From Adiantum capillus-veneris (taxonomy: Eukaryota; Streptophyta; Polypodiopsida; Polypodiales; Pteridaceae), in the NCBI GenBank assembly GCA_014529385.2, contig CM043944.1, positions 62,522,248 to 62,586,247 of the forward strand: a DNA stretch of 64,000 nt. The letters run 5' to 3'. The translations under genes and the position numbers were made by a program. The notes below the pieces were generated by a model. That model was not told where the DNA came from. It did no database searches and worked only from the letters and a program-made list of their open reading frames with translations. Positions 11,009-23,345 of this stretch are shown in pieces. Numbering within the stretch: the first letter of the stretch is position 1; every line of letters starts with the position of its first letter.

Positions 11009-12469
11009 GTATCCTTCCCGCTTGGGACCGACACTCACAGAGGACTCCGGCCTATCTTGAATGCCAACCCAACGGGGTATATCCCTCCATTCAATGATTC
11101 TATCTGCTTCTCATAATCAATCTGTCCTTGAAAGCTTTCCGCACCCATAATCCTATCCTTAGTCTTGATTCTCTTGATCTTTAACTTGAGGATCTGCTCT
11201 TGCTTTCTTGTTCTCCCTTGGTTCATGGCGATCCTCTTTTTCATGACAAGCAGGCATGACAGTTATCACTTTCCCCTAAGAAGAGGGACCTTGCAATCCT
11301 ATCTGCTCTCGCTCCTCCCCGATTACCCATTTTTATCCCACGTAATCCTAGCGTTTAACATAAAATTTTTAAATCAACTTCCGTCCATCTGACCCTCCGG
11401 ATTCGCCCACCCACCGAACCATTTCATGAAAATCCCTTCCCGTGGTACTACTTAACTACTACAAAATCAGGTAGACAGCAGTCTATCAGACATCATCAAA
11501 CAACAAGCAGTATGCAAATCTGTTGCATACCCTTGTTCAAGGAAATTCATCTAGTTGTTCCCACCAGATCTTTATTTAGAAACTTTTAATTCATTTCTTT
11601 TTCTTTATCTCCTATATTTAGCTTGTAACTAGTTTCCTAATTAATCATGTAGCACATTTAGCTTCAACCAATTCATCTTGCTTCCCCATTCAGGCCAAGA
11701 CAATTGGTTACAAGCCATCGAAATGGTAGCACCTTCACAATATTTCCCAAAATTAAATGTTTGGGAAGGGCTCATCAAGTAATTTAATCATTCCTTCTCA
11801 AGCATTTTATTTCAAGAGGTATGGCACCATCTCGTGACAGATGCACAGGATAGCCCCTATATTCCTAGCCTTTCCAGTTCCTTTTTAAGCAACCAAGTCG
11901 AACAAACTTACTTAATGAAATTCAAATTATCCTCCCTGAGTATAACCTTCTCATCGAACTATTGGTATGAGTCCATATCCGGATTATGGCGGATTTCCAA
12001 TAAGATACCGCGGGTACTTCACCCGGTCGGGCAAAAACAAAACAAACCCATTCATCCTTTATCCCACAGACATGAATGACCTAGGTATAACAACTTGTCC
12101 GTTATGCTGCACTAGCCGAAAAGGGCCAATCTCCGTCAAGTTCCCGAAGAGAATCCTATCAATGGGCCGGCCTTTCAATCAAATTGACCCCGAAGAAGAT
12201 CCATCTTGGTTTTCGGTCATTTCCAAAAAATCTTCAAAACTCCTAGGAAGCTTGTTGAGTTTTCGGTTCAAAACAACACAGAGGTCCATTCCGCGAAGTT
12301 ATCCCCTATCTCCCGCATCCTGTATTTGCAACCAAACTTGAAATTGACATCTTTTAGAAATACTCTTCAATACCAAAAATTAAACTACTTCTATCGAACT
12401 TAAACATCTACTCTTTTTTTATGGTGCCTAGCTTTCCATTTAAGAAGCTAGAAGGTCATCCTATAATTT

Positions 12470-13140
12470 ATGAGTTTTCGAGCTTTCCACTAAAGCTTAA
12501 ACCTAAAATATAAGGTAGCCACTAAAGCTTACACCTAACTGCAAAGTTACCATTAATGCTTAGCTTAAAAGTGCAAATATACCTTTGAAACTTAACTTAA
12601 TGATGTATAGATACTCTTAGCACTTAACCCTAATTACGAGGTTTCCATTAAAGATTAAATCTAAAATACAAGGTAGTCACTAAATTTTACACCCAAGTAC
12701 AAAGTTACCATTAAAGCTTAGCTTACGAGAGAAAATCTTCCTTTGAAGCTTAACTTTATGATGCATAGATACTCTTAGCACTTAACCCTAATTACGAGGT
12801 TTCCATTAAAGCTTAAACCTAAAAATGCAAGGTAGTCACTAAAGCTTATACCTAAGTGTAAAGTTACCATTAAACCTTATCTTACGAGTGCAAATATACT
12901 TTTAAAGCTTAACTTTATGATGCATAGATACTCTTATCACTTAGCCCTAATTGCGAGGTTTCCATTAAAGCTTAAACCTAAAATACAAGATAGTCACTAA
13001 AGCTTATACCTAAGTACAAAGTTACCATTAAAGCTTAGCTTACGAGTGCAAATCTACATTTGAAGTTTAACTTAATGATGCATAGATACTCTTATCACTT
13101 AACCCTAATTGCGAGGTTTCTATTAAAGCTTAAACCTAAA
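12470..13140. repeat. About 158-bp tandem repeat in left F LTR
   Basis: Four diverged units, marked by ATGATGCATAGATACTC-type motifs at about 12,602, 12,760, 12,919 and 13,077 and by recurring AAAGCTTA and CTAATTGCGAGGTTTCC. The same array lies in the right LTR, so it predates insertion. Confidence 0.85.
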
Positions 13141-13519
13141 ATGATACACATAAACCTTCCTAGTATTAAAACACATGGATTAATTAATACTACTAGGAAA
13201 TGAAGATTAATTAATACTACTAGAAAATGAAGATTACCTCCTCTAAACAAGAGGGGAGTGGGGCTGAAGTCCTTCTTGAAGAGATGTGAAGCTCAAGGAT
13301 GAAGGAAAGGGATTTAAGATGAAGAGGAAGGAGAGAGGAGCTTCTTCACAAAACCCTCAAGGGTTTGGCCTTCAAGAAATGGAGAGAGTAAGAGCAAGGT
13401 ATAATGGAAATCTTGATTTACTTAATCATAATATTGATCATGGCAAGTATGCAAGTAGCTTAGCAATATGTGTGTGTAAAATTACAAAGGAGAGGGGGTG
13501 CTTGTATAGGAAATGATGG

Positions 13520-13760
13520 GTATTCTTTTCTCAAATCCTATTGGACCCCAATTGTCTTCTCAATTCCTATTGGACCCCAATTCTCTTCTCAAATCCTATT
13601 GGACCTCAATTCTCCTCTCAATTGCTATTGGACCCCATTTCTCTTCTCTAATGCTGTTGGACCCCAATTCTCTTCCTAATTCCTATTGGACCCCAATTCT
13701 CTTCTCAAATGCTATTGGACCCCAATTCTCTTCTTGATTCCTATTGGACCACAATTTTCT
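13520..13760. repeat. About 30-bp tandem repeat in left F LTR
   Basis: About eight units of CTATTGGACCCCAATTCTCT followed by TCTCAATTC. The matching array in the right LTR spans 20,766-21,000. Repeat-derived plus-strand frames here (WTPILFS-like) are not genes. Confidence 0.9.
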
Positions 13761-14054
13761 TCTTAGTTCTTATCTCTTAACTTTATCTTTGAATCAAGTT
13801 AGTCCCTTTTTCTTCCAGTTCCTGATCTAGATCAGTTCCCACGCGCATTTCGACGAAGAAGTTAAAAAATAATCCTAATCTTTTTGAAAATATATAGGGA
13901 TGACGTAATTTCTTATCCAAAATATCCTTGTCTTTTCATTTTGGAGTAAAGTCTCGTTGTCTGCATGACCTCTTTGTCGGTCTTACTTTTTCTAAATTAT
14001 TTTCTAGGCTGAAAAAAGTTCTGAATGGCTCTAGGTTTAGGGAGGGACCTTACA

Positions 14055-14070
14055 AACTCCCCAACAAAAA
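14055..14070 (-). promoter_or_regulatory. Polypurine tract of element F
   Basis: The minus strand reads TTGGGGAGTT directly before the 3' LTR start TGTAAGG. The adjoining stretch to about 14,093 is duplicated, with changes, at 15,880-15,905 in the interior. Confidence 0.6.
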
Positions 14071-14799
14071 GAAAGAGCTGTCCTTAGCTCGGGACATGCT
14101 TTAGAGAGTAGACGGACTCAATCTTTGGTAAACTTATGATTGAAGACGGTCAGTAACTTTAGGGTATTTAGATTAAGGGACAGTGAAGCTAGTATGGACC
14201 TTCAATAATACACTTCTCTTGTATTTTTAGTGCTGAATCAAAATTCTTAATCATAAAGAAGTCTTAATGACTCGGGGTTAGTTTAATTACTGAATGTGAT
14301 CTTACTCAACTATGTATTTTTTCTTTGGTGTGACCGGATTGTGTTTTTCTTGTGAGGTCTGAAGATCATTTCTTCACTTCGCTCTCTATCTAGCCTTAAT
14401 ACGCTTTGTAAAAATCTTGCCATTCTTACCTAGACTTTAACTTTTTCCGTTTTGAGCGTTGACTCACTTCTCTATTAATATCATCCAACTGATACCATGT
14501 TCTTGACAGTTAAGGATTTCATATTGATCTTTCAATTAAATGTTGCAATATCTCCTCCCTTGTGTACCCAATTTATTTCCTCCATCCTTATTTCTCTTAT
14601 ATCTATAACTTATTGTCTCATCTTTCACTTGGTAATCAGATATTTCACGTATCATAACAACTAGACTTGTAAAACACCATAGGCGATTTGAATCTCAAAA
14701 GAATTGACTGACTAGAGATGATTGAGTTCCATAAATATGATGATTGATTAGATCCGCATAAAACTTCTATCAAAAGTGCCATCGATATCTTGAAGAATA

Positions 14800-15480
14800 A
14801 TTATAAGTTGTTCCGAAGAACCAACCAGAACTATGATCAAGGGTTTGGACAAAAAAAGAAATATTGATTTGATTCCAAAAGGTCCACAATATCTGAATGC
14901 AAGCTTACAAAATTTTCCTAGCTTTAAGGAGCTACGTTTGGGTTTGACTCTGAGGAAAACTTATTTGCCTTCGTTAAAGCTTCTAGCGGATGCGGTGAAG
15001 ATCAACGTAGCTCTTCTGCCTATCACTAGCTCTCTTCAGGTTGTCTCTAATGACTAGAAGTTGATGATCCATCTCTTCCAGGGTAGACTTAGCGCGACAG
15101 GAAAATGAAGAGCTGGGTCGGCTAATCGAAGAGGGGCTAAACATTCCTGACCATACAAGGCTTTAAAGGGTGACTTTCCGAGGCTGCAATGGTGAGAAGA
15201 GTTATAAGCAAACTCAACTAGGGGAAGAAACTTGATCCATTGTTGGGGCTGCTGGTTGTAGTATGCTCGAAGCATATCTTCAATGACTTGATTCACTTGC
15301 TCAATTTGACTATCAGTCTCCGGATGTTATGCTGAGCTGAGATTCAGTTGGGTACCCAGAGATCGAAACATGGCTTGCCAAAACTTAGAAGTAAATTTGG
15401 CATTCCGATCACTGATGACTCTTGCAGGGATTCCATGTAATCTTACTACCTCTTTGACAAATACTTGAGCTATGTCGATG
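14800..15480 (-). pseudogene. Element F: integrase, decayed
   Basis: On the minus strand the integrase core is readable: VISDRNAKFTSKFWQAMF (second catalytic Asp), a broken PxTDxQxE region with a stop (SA-stop-HPETDSQIEQVNQ), then VIEDMLRAYYNQQPQQW, LPLVEFAYNSSHHCSLGKSP and ALYGQ. This is the chromovirus type of Ty3/Gypsy integrase. The C-terminal part (ASDRQKSYVDLHR, then GPFGI) is readable only by crossing stops and shifts. The longest open stretch is 15,054-15,296. Not functional. Confidence 0.8.
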
Positions 15481-17903
15481 GCAGTGACTGTCTATTTGAC
15501 TGGAATTAGATGAGCCAAAGTTAGTGAGCTTATCTGCTACGACAAAAATAGAATCCTAGTTTCCAGTTGTATTTGAAAGACCAGTGACAAAGTCCTTACT
15601 CAGACATTCCCACTTCATCTGAGGAATATCTAGGGGCCGAAGCTTCCAGGTAGTAAAGAAATACCATCTGCTAAGGTATAGTCAGTTAAGTGTTCCCTCG
15701 GCATCTGAGCTTGAATCTCTTGTAGAAGAGGTCTAAAATAGGGGTCTACCTAAATTTCTTGTTTGAACTTCCTCGGGTAAAGAAGAGCTAAGGAGTGAAT
15801 TAGTCAGAGTTGATGAGGATATGACTGCTGGTCAAGAGGTATTTGAGTCTATTGAAGGCACAATCTCTTCCCAACAAAAAAAGAAAGAGCTGTCCTCAAC
15901 TCTAATCAAATACGTAGTTGATAAAGCTTCTTGGATACATCTTGCAACTTAACTTCTTGTTAACGCTTTCAACTTGACTTCTCTCTTACACTTCTTTATC
16001 TCTAAAAAATCTGCTAATATAATATTGGAGTCATGGGAAATGTTTTTGAATAAGATATCTTCTTAAATAAGTCATCGCATTTGTGGCTTCTTCGATATGC
16101 TACTTCCTCTTTATAAGCTATTAGTAATTCCTTCTTTCTCAGCACTTGTTATTGTCTTATTTTTGCGATCTTCACTCTCTTGTAACTTAGTCATTTTCTT
16201 ATCTAATGGCATCTTGGCAAGAAGATTTGGTTCTTCCTATATGCATCTCTCACTTGCAGAGTGCGAATGAGGCAGTTAAAAGACAGTTCTTAGAGCGATA
16301 CAAAGATCTCCTCTTTCCTCAGTCAAATTCTTGTGTCAGTCAGACAATATGGAAGACATGGTGACATCTCACAAGAGTGACTCTCTGGGGTAGAGACCAT
16401 TTTCGCAACAATACCCGACCTGCTATGGTTACAGAGGCTCTGGGACTTGGCCCTCGATACTACTGCGTCAAAAGGACATGAAATCCTGGGTTCTCTACAA
16501 GGTTGTTCTTACTTGTGCAGTTTATCCCACATTCCAAGATTTACCTCGATACCATCTGGAGTCTTCCTCTTAGAGATCCTTTTCTTTTCTCAGCTCATAC
16601 CCGAGAATTTGCTCAAGCTGCTTCTCGTAGAACCATTCCAGAGGGTGAGCGTCCTAACATGTGTGGCGCTTGCGATACTTGGTTATGTGACCATATATTA
16701 GAGGATCTTCATGATTTGTAAACTTTCTTGCCTCTCTTGTAATTACTTCCTGCTTCCCTTGTAATCCTTTTTGGATTTAATTGAAGAAATAACCCTTTTT
16801 GAAAAAAAATGAGTATTGTCAGTATTTTCTTTTCTTCAAATGTCTGTCTCTCCTCTTTAATTAAATTCTTAAGGACATCTCTATTTAGTGCTTTCAGCAA
16901 AGGGTCTTCTGTCTATGATAGTCTTGAGTAAGAATTCCAACTTTGAGTTCTTGGCTAACTCATAAGTTTTGTTTTCTTATTCTTCTTCGGAGTTTAAATG
17001 TCTGCAATATTTATGAGCTTATCTATTGCACTTTCCCATCTTGCTTCCTTGTGAGTTTCTAAGCACGTCTCATTTATTGTCTTTTCTATTTGTTTTGAGA
17101 TTCTATAAGTAGAGGTTTACTTACAAAAACTGAAAATAAGATTGGATCATACTATATCTCTGTGGTACCAATCCCAGCTTTCTCTCATCATTACAATCTG
17201 TAAATTATTCAATAGTTGTACGGTCTCCATAGGGTTAACCGTGTCACTCCGTTCGACCAACATGTTCTCCATTCTTAGTAGAAATGGTACTTTCCGTAGG
17301 AGAGAAAAGTTCGATAAGGTGTCTCAACATGACTAACGTGTTCTCCGGTTTGGCTATCCCCATTCCTTCAGGACTATCTTATAAACTTCTTCTTCTTGAA
17401 TATTCCAAGCCATCAGTAATTTCAAAACGATTCTTGCTATATATACTTATAGCTTTATCTGTGGCTAATCACAAGAACTTCTTGGATTTCTTCATTATTA
17501 CTCAAAAATTATCTTCTGGTCAATGTCCCAAAAATTAATTCTTCATGTGGTAGCTACCTTACTCAATCTTGCTCCTTATTACTAAGCTTAAGGGAGAATG
17601 ACAAGTAAAGCTCAATAAAAGTTTCATCCATGTCACTTTCATGTGTCTTCGCACAAGTGCATGCGTCTTCATTCATTTATGCCACTTCCATGCGTAACAG
17701 TTTCCATCCTCTCATAGATAATCCATTGAATTTCTTCTGGCAGATCCCAATCCATCTTGAAATTTTTTGAATAATTTATTGGAAACATCAAGACTTCATT
17801 TTGTAATATAATTGAAATTTGGGCGCTAGTTTGAGTTGTTTTTCTCTCATGCATTAATCTTAAATCCAAAATGCTAAATTCCAAGGTCCAAGATTCAGAA
17901 TTA
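15481..17903 (-). other. Decayed interior of element F
   Basis: By position this should hold gag, protease, RT and RNase H, but I find no convincing motif. The space (about 2.4 kb) is too short for a full set, so deletion is likely in addition to mutation. Confidence 0.5.
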
Positions 17904-17916
17904 GGCTCTTATACCA
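17904..17916 (-). promoter_or_regulatory. Primer-binding site of element F
   Basis: The minus strand reads TGGTATAAGAGCC, close to the initiator-Met tRNA complement TGGTATCAGAGCC, two bases inside the LTR end CCCTCACA. Confidence 0.7.
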
Positions 17917-17918
17917 CT

Positions 17919-20900
17919 TGTGAGGGCTATACCCAGACTTGACCCTACTCACCTCCCTCAGTCCTCTAGACCGTTCCAGAGAATGACGTAGATCTATCTA
18001 CAAGTATCCCTCCCACTTGGGACCGACACTCAGACATGACTCTGACCTATCTCCAATGCCAACCCAAGGGGTTATAGCCCTCCATTCAATGATTCTATCT
18101 GCTTCTCATAGTCAATCTGTCCTTGACATCTTTCCACACCCAAAATCGTGGTCCTTAGTCTTCATTTTCTTGATCTTTAACTTGAGGATCTGCTCTTGCT
18201 TTCTTGTTCTCCCTTGATTCATGGCGATTACCCCTTTTCCTTGACAAGTAGATACGGCGGTTATCACTTTCCCCTAAGACGAGGGACCTTGCAATCCTAT
18301 CTAGTCTCGCTCACCCCCGATTACCCATTTTTATCCCACGTAGTCCTAGCGTTTAACATAAAAACTTTAAATCAACATCCGGCCATCTGACCCTCCGGAT
18401 CTGCCCACCCACCGAGCCATTTCATGAAAATCCCTTCCCGAGGTAGTACTTAACTACTACAAAATCAAGAAGACAACAGTCTATCAGACATCATCAAGCA
18501 ACAAGTAGCATGGAATTTGTTGCATACCCTTGTTCAGAGGAATTCATCTGGTTGTTCCCACCATATCTTTATTTTGAAACTTTTAATTCATTTACTTTTC
18601 TTTATCTGCTATAATTAGCTTGTAACTAGTTTCCTAACTAATCATGCAACACATTTAGTTTCAACCAATTCATCGTGTCTCCCCATTCAGGCCAAGATAA
18701 TCGGTTACAAGCCATCAAAATGACAGCACCTTCACAATATTTCCCAAAATTAAGTGTTTGAAAAATGCTCATCAAGTAATTTAATCATTCCTTCCTAAGC
18801 ATTTTATTTCGAGAGGTATAGCACCATCTGGTGAGAGATGCATAGAATAGCCCCTATATTCCTAGCCTTTTCAGTTCCTTTTTAAGCAACCAAGTCGAAA
18901 AAAAATTCCTTAATTAAATTCATATCATCCTCCCTAAGTATAACCTACTCATCCACCTATTGGCATCAGGCCATACCCGGATTATGGCCAATTTTCTATA
19001 AGATACCGCTGGTACTTGACTCGGCCGGGCAAAAATAAAACAAACCCATTCATCCCTTATCCCTCGGGCATGAATGACCTAGGTGTAACAACTTGGCGAT
19101 TACGTTACCCTAGCCGAAAAGGGTCAATCTCCGTCAAGTTCCCCAAGAGAATCCGCTCAATGGGCCGGCCTTTCCAACAAATTGACCCCCAAGAAGATCG
19201 ATCTTGGTTTCCGTTCATTTCCAGACAATCTTCAAAACTCCTAGTTAAATCTATGTTTTGCAATGGGCTATCCCTATCACCTCTCGAGGTTCCTTTTGAG
19301 CTCCTAGTTGGTAATTTCTAGGTTCATTAATTTATCAACCTTAATTTCTACTTTCATTAATTATGTACCAGCCAAGTTTATTTATAAAATACAAACGAGT
19401 TTTTGCCATAGGCATTTGATGGTTAATGTCTCTTCGGAAAAGCCAACTTTTTAAGTTCAATTCCCATTTTTGTACGATTCCCAGGTTTTTGCAATTGTTT
19501 GCCATCCATGGGGCATCTCCATGGAAGCTTGTAGAGTTTTCGGTTCAAAACAATACGGAGGTCAATTCCACGAAAGTTATTCACTATCTCCCCCATCCCG
19601 TATTTGCAAAAAAACTTAAAATTGACAACTTTTAGAAATACTCTTCAATACCAAAAATTAAACTACTTCTATCGATTTTAGACAACTATACTTTTCTTAT
19701 GGTGCCTAGCTTTCCATTTAAGAAACTAGAAGGTCATCCTATAATTTATGAGTTTTCGAAATTTCCATTAAAGCTTAAACCAAACATACAAGGTAGTCGC
19801 TAAAGCTTACACCTAAGTGCAAAGTTACCATTAATGCTTAGCTTAAGATTACCTATCTACTTAACTTAATGATGTATAGATACTCTTAGCACTTAACCCT
19901 AATTGCGAGATTTCCATAAGAACTTAAACCTAAAACACAAGGCAGTCACTAAAGCTTACACCTAAGTACGTTACCATTAAAGCTTAGCTTAGGAGAGAAA
20001 ATATTCCTTTGAAGCTTAACTTTATGATGCATAGATACTCTTAGCACTTAACCCTAATTGCGAGGTTTCCATTAAAGCTTAAACCTAAAAATGCAAGGTA
20101 GTCACTAAAGCTTATACCTAAGTGCATAGTTACCATTAAATCTTAGATTACGAGTGCAAATATACCTTTAAAGCTTAACTTTATGCTGCATAAATACTGT
20201 TATCACTCAACCCTAATTGTGAGGTTTTCATCAAAGCTTAAACCTAAAATACAAGGTAGTCACTAAAGCTTACACCTAAGTGCAAAGTTACCATTAAAGC
20301 TTAGCTTACGAGTGCAAATCTACCTTTGAAGTTTAACTGAATGATGCATAGATACTCTTATCACTTAATCCTAATTGTGAGGTTTTCATTAAAGCTTAAA
20401 CCTAAAATGATACACATAAACCTTCCTAGTATTAAAACACACGGATTAATTAATCCTAGTAGAAAATGAAGATTACCTCCTTTAAACAAAAGGGGAGTGG
20501 GGTTGAAGTCCTTCTTGAAGATATGTGAGGCTCAAGGATGAAAGAAAGGGATTTAGGATGAAGAGCAACGAGAGAGGAGTTTCTTCACAAAACCCTCAAG
20601 GGTTTGGCCTTCAAGAGAGGGAGAGAGTAAGAGCAAGGTCTAATGGAAACCTTGATTTACTTAAGCATAATCTTGAGCATGGAAAGTATGCAAGTAGCTT
20701 AGCAATATGTGTGTGTAAAATTACAAAGGAGAAGGGGTACTTATATAGGAAATGGTGGGTATTCTTTTGTCAAATCCTATTGGACCCCAATTCTCTTCTC
20801 AATTCCTATTGGATCCCAATTCTCTTCTCAAATCCTATTGGACCCCAATTCTCCTCTCAATTGCTATTGGACCCCATTTCTCTTCTCAAATGCTATTGGA

Positions 20901-21269
20901 CCCCAATTCTCTTCTTAATTCCTATTGGACCCCAATTCTCTTCTCAAATGCTATTGGATCCCAATTCTCTTCTTAGTTCGTATCGGACCCCAATTTTCTT
21001 CTTAGTTCTTATCTCTTAACTTTATCTTTCAGTTCCCGATCTAGATCAGTTCCCACGAGGATTTTGACGAAGAAGTTAAAAAATAATCCTAATATTTTTG
21101 AAAATATATAGGGATGAAGTAATTTCTTATCCAAAATATCCTTGTCTTTTCATTTTGGAGTAAAGTCTCGTTGTCTGCATGACCTCTTTGTCGGTCTTGC
21201 TTTTTCTAAATTATTTTCTAGGCTGAAAAAAGTTCTAAATGGCTCTAGGGTTTAGGGAGGGACCTTACA
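17919..21269 (-). repeat. 5' LTR of element F
   Basis: About 3.35 kb, from TGTAAGG (21,269) to CCCTCACA (17,919) on the element strand. It contains the 158-bp array (about 19,745-20,410; units at about 19,870, 20,027, 20,185, 20,343) and the 30-bp array (20,766-21,000). A TATA box (TATATAAG) lies at 20,740-20,747 on the minus strand, between the two arrays. Confidence 0.8.
20740..20747 (-). promoter_or_regulatory. TATA box in F 5' LTR
   Basis: The minus strand reads CCTATATAAGTACCCC, in a fitting place for a U3 promoter with the 30-bp array upstream. The other LTR copy is mutated at this site. Confidence 0.5.
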
Positions 21270-22708
21270 TATATTATGGTCCTTTTTAAATTCTTAAGCT
21301 AATCAATGAGATGGATTATCAATTAAAGTTTCCCAACTATTGGCTCATACACCATCAAAAGAAGCAATAGTTGTTGTAGACCCTCCAAAAATTGAAGATC
21401 AAGAAGAGGTACTTTAACCTGAGTCCATCCTATGACATGAAGACAAGGTATTAAGAAACGGCAAGATGACATGATGATTTCTTATTAAGTTAAAGAATTA
21501 CCCTTTTAAAGATGCTAAATGGATGCAAGGGACCTAGCTTAAGGATAATATGAACCTTGTCAATGCTTACAACGTTGCACTAGAGTAAGCATATGAAAAT
21601 GCATTTTAAATGATTTTTTTTTGTCTTATAAGACTAGTTCTCTTTCTATTGTGCACAAAATTATGAAGTATGCATGCTTAAAGTCATGTTTGTGGTGACG
21701 ACGTCTCCCAAACACCAAGTAGAACTTGTCACTCTACTTTGGAAGTATGATATGGACTAAAGAGCGGACATGCTTCCGGTAGCTACATGTCCCAAGCACC
21801 AAATAGATTAGTCATCCATCTTGGAATGATGTCGAAGGGTGAAAAGGGATCCTTTACCCACTAGGTAACACGGACTAATGACTAGGCTCTATCTTCTGTA
21901 CCTCATAGTCAAGCACGCCTCAGCAGGGGACAAAGAGGAGAGATAGTTACATCTCAATAAAGGTCCAAAAGGAGGTAGTCTATCAAAGAGCAATGTGCAT
22001 CTAATGGAGCTTAAATGACCTAAAAACTTAATGAGGAAGGTTCTTGAGAAGCTTCCCATACATGGGGGTTAAGGTGCTTGAGTCAAAAGAGACCCTACAA
22101 ACTTAATGGGGAAGGTGCTAGAGAAGCTTCCCATACATGGGAGGAAAGGTGCTGAGTCAAAAAGAGACCCTATAAAATTAATGAGGAAGGTGCTTGAGAA
22201 ACTTCCTATGCATGAAAGTACCAAAGTTAGGGGAATCTTTGACTTAACTTTCCACTGACCCAAAGGGAACATGGGACCCATGTGAGACTCTCCCTATGCT
22301 TGACCACATGGTGTGCTTGAATGCTATTGGTTGGGCTAAAGAGGGGTCCAATGAGCTTCTAGTTCCATCCAAAAAATATCTAGATATTTTCAAGCTCTCT
22401 CTCTCTCTAAGGAGTAAGGAGGACACCTGTCAAAATACTACCCATGTACTTGAATGAATGTTGCATATGATTGGCTAGAGGGAGAGGGGTCCAATGAGCT
22501 TGTAGCACGTGGAAAAGTCACAGCTCGACCCAAGGAAGCAAGGGGGGTACTAGGGGGATATACACCACATGCACACTCATTTTGTGGATCCATTCTCACT
22601 TGGTAAAAGTTGAGGAACTCAACCTCCTTCTCCAAGCTTGTGAGAAGCGAGAGCCTCCACCAGCACTCTTGGCTATGGAATGCAAATCCAACGAAGAGAC
22701 ATGCTTCA
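21270..22708. other. Spacer with short tandem repeat
   Basis: No gene recognised. Between about 22,030 and 22,220 a unit of about 75-80 bp (AATGAGGAAGGTGCTTGAGAAGC.., then TCAAAAGAGACCCTA) is repeated three times. Confidence 0.6.
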
Positions 22709-23030
22709 TGTTGAGATGTCGAGCTCTACAACTTGAGCTGGCATCCACTACGGGTCTTGGCCGCTTACGGCATTTACTCACTGGCGCGTTAGGTGACCGA
22801 CACGGAGGATCTCTGCCAGTGATTCTACAGCTGGACTACACTTATAGTGCCAGCCTAGTACGCTTCTAGCGCGTTCACACTTAGTGACCGCATGTACATA
22901 TATGCTACTTTTCAGCTTTAGCACTTAGTCATTTTGTACTCTCTTTTCTGTGAAGAAGAAGAAGAAGCTTTCCATCTCTGTGTGCTTTGTGCTTGTCTTG
23001 TGTAGCTCTCTTGCATCCTCATTCTTTACA
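22709..23030 (+). repeat. Copia 1 5' LTR
   Basis: 322 bp, TG...CA, followed at once by the primer-binding site. It matches 27,668-27,989 in length and nearly in sequence. Confidence 0.95.
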
Positions 23031-23042
23031 TGGTATCAGAGC
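23031..23042 (+). promoter_or_regulatory. Copia 1 primer-binding site
   Basis: TGGTATCAGAGC, the complement of the plant initiator-Met tRNA 3' end, zero bases from the LTR. Confidence 0.95.
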
Positions 23043-23345
23043 CTGGTGCAGGCAAGAGAGGCTAAGAGAGCAAGAGCATCACAATCCCTTCGTTCGCAAT
23101 CCACGACCAGATGCCGAAGGCGCCTCGCGCAGCGAAAAAATTTTAGGGGTTTTTCGCACAAGTTTTTTCTGAACAGGTCTCCAAAGTGCAGTATACAGAG
23201 ATTTACTGTACAAGTACAGTGGTTGTATGTACGCTTGATTGTGGATACTCGTTGAGTGTAGAAAGCGTTACAAGAACCACGATAGCAGGTTCAGCAGATT
23301 TGCAGGTTTTTGCAGATTGCAGCTATTTTGTCTTAGTGCTTCAAG

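Larger units (their letters stand above)
11009..14054 (-). repeat. 3' LTR of element F (truncated)
   Basis: Homologous along its length to 18,004-21,269, starting at GTATCC and ending at CCTTACA on the plus strand. It contains the 158-bp and 30-bp tandem arrays described separately. The TATA box seen in the other LTR is changed here (TATACAAG). Confidence 0.8.
11009..21269 (-). mobile_element. Element F: old chromovirus-like Gypsy with very long LTRs
   Basis: Two diverged direct repeats over 3 kb long flank a 3.9-kb interior. On the minus strand the order is 5' LTR (21,269 to 17,919), initiator-Met-like primer-binding site, decayed interior with integrase remains, polypurine tract, 3' LTR (14,054 to 11,009). 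Both LTRs begin TGTAAGG on the element strand. The 3' LTR is truncated: about 85 bp present in the right copy (17,919-18,003) have no counterpart. Many indels and substitutions between LTRs mark it as one of the oldest insertions here. No target duplication can be read because one end is lost. Confidence 0.75.

Noticed and set aside
12470-13140. Regularly spaced repeats that could suggest a CRISPR-like array
   Set aside because: Adjacent diverged 158-bp units without unique spacers, inside an LTR of a plant retrotransposon.
13286-13516. ORF conserved between both F LTRs (MKLKDEGKGF / MRLKDERKGF)
   Set aside because: The LTR copies share ancestry, so similarity is expected; it is antisense to the element and overlaps the promoter area.
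13470-13737. ORFs with repeated WTPILFS / GPQFSS peptide
   Set aside because: Read-through of the 30-bp tandem array in the F LTR, antisense to the element; no conservation beyond the repeat.
23031-23042. tRNA gene fragment
   Set aside because: Only the tRNA 3' end complement is present next to an LTR, that is a primer-binding site.
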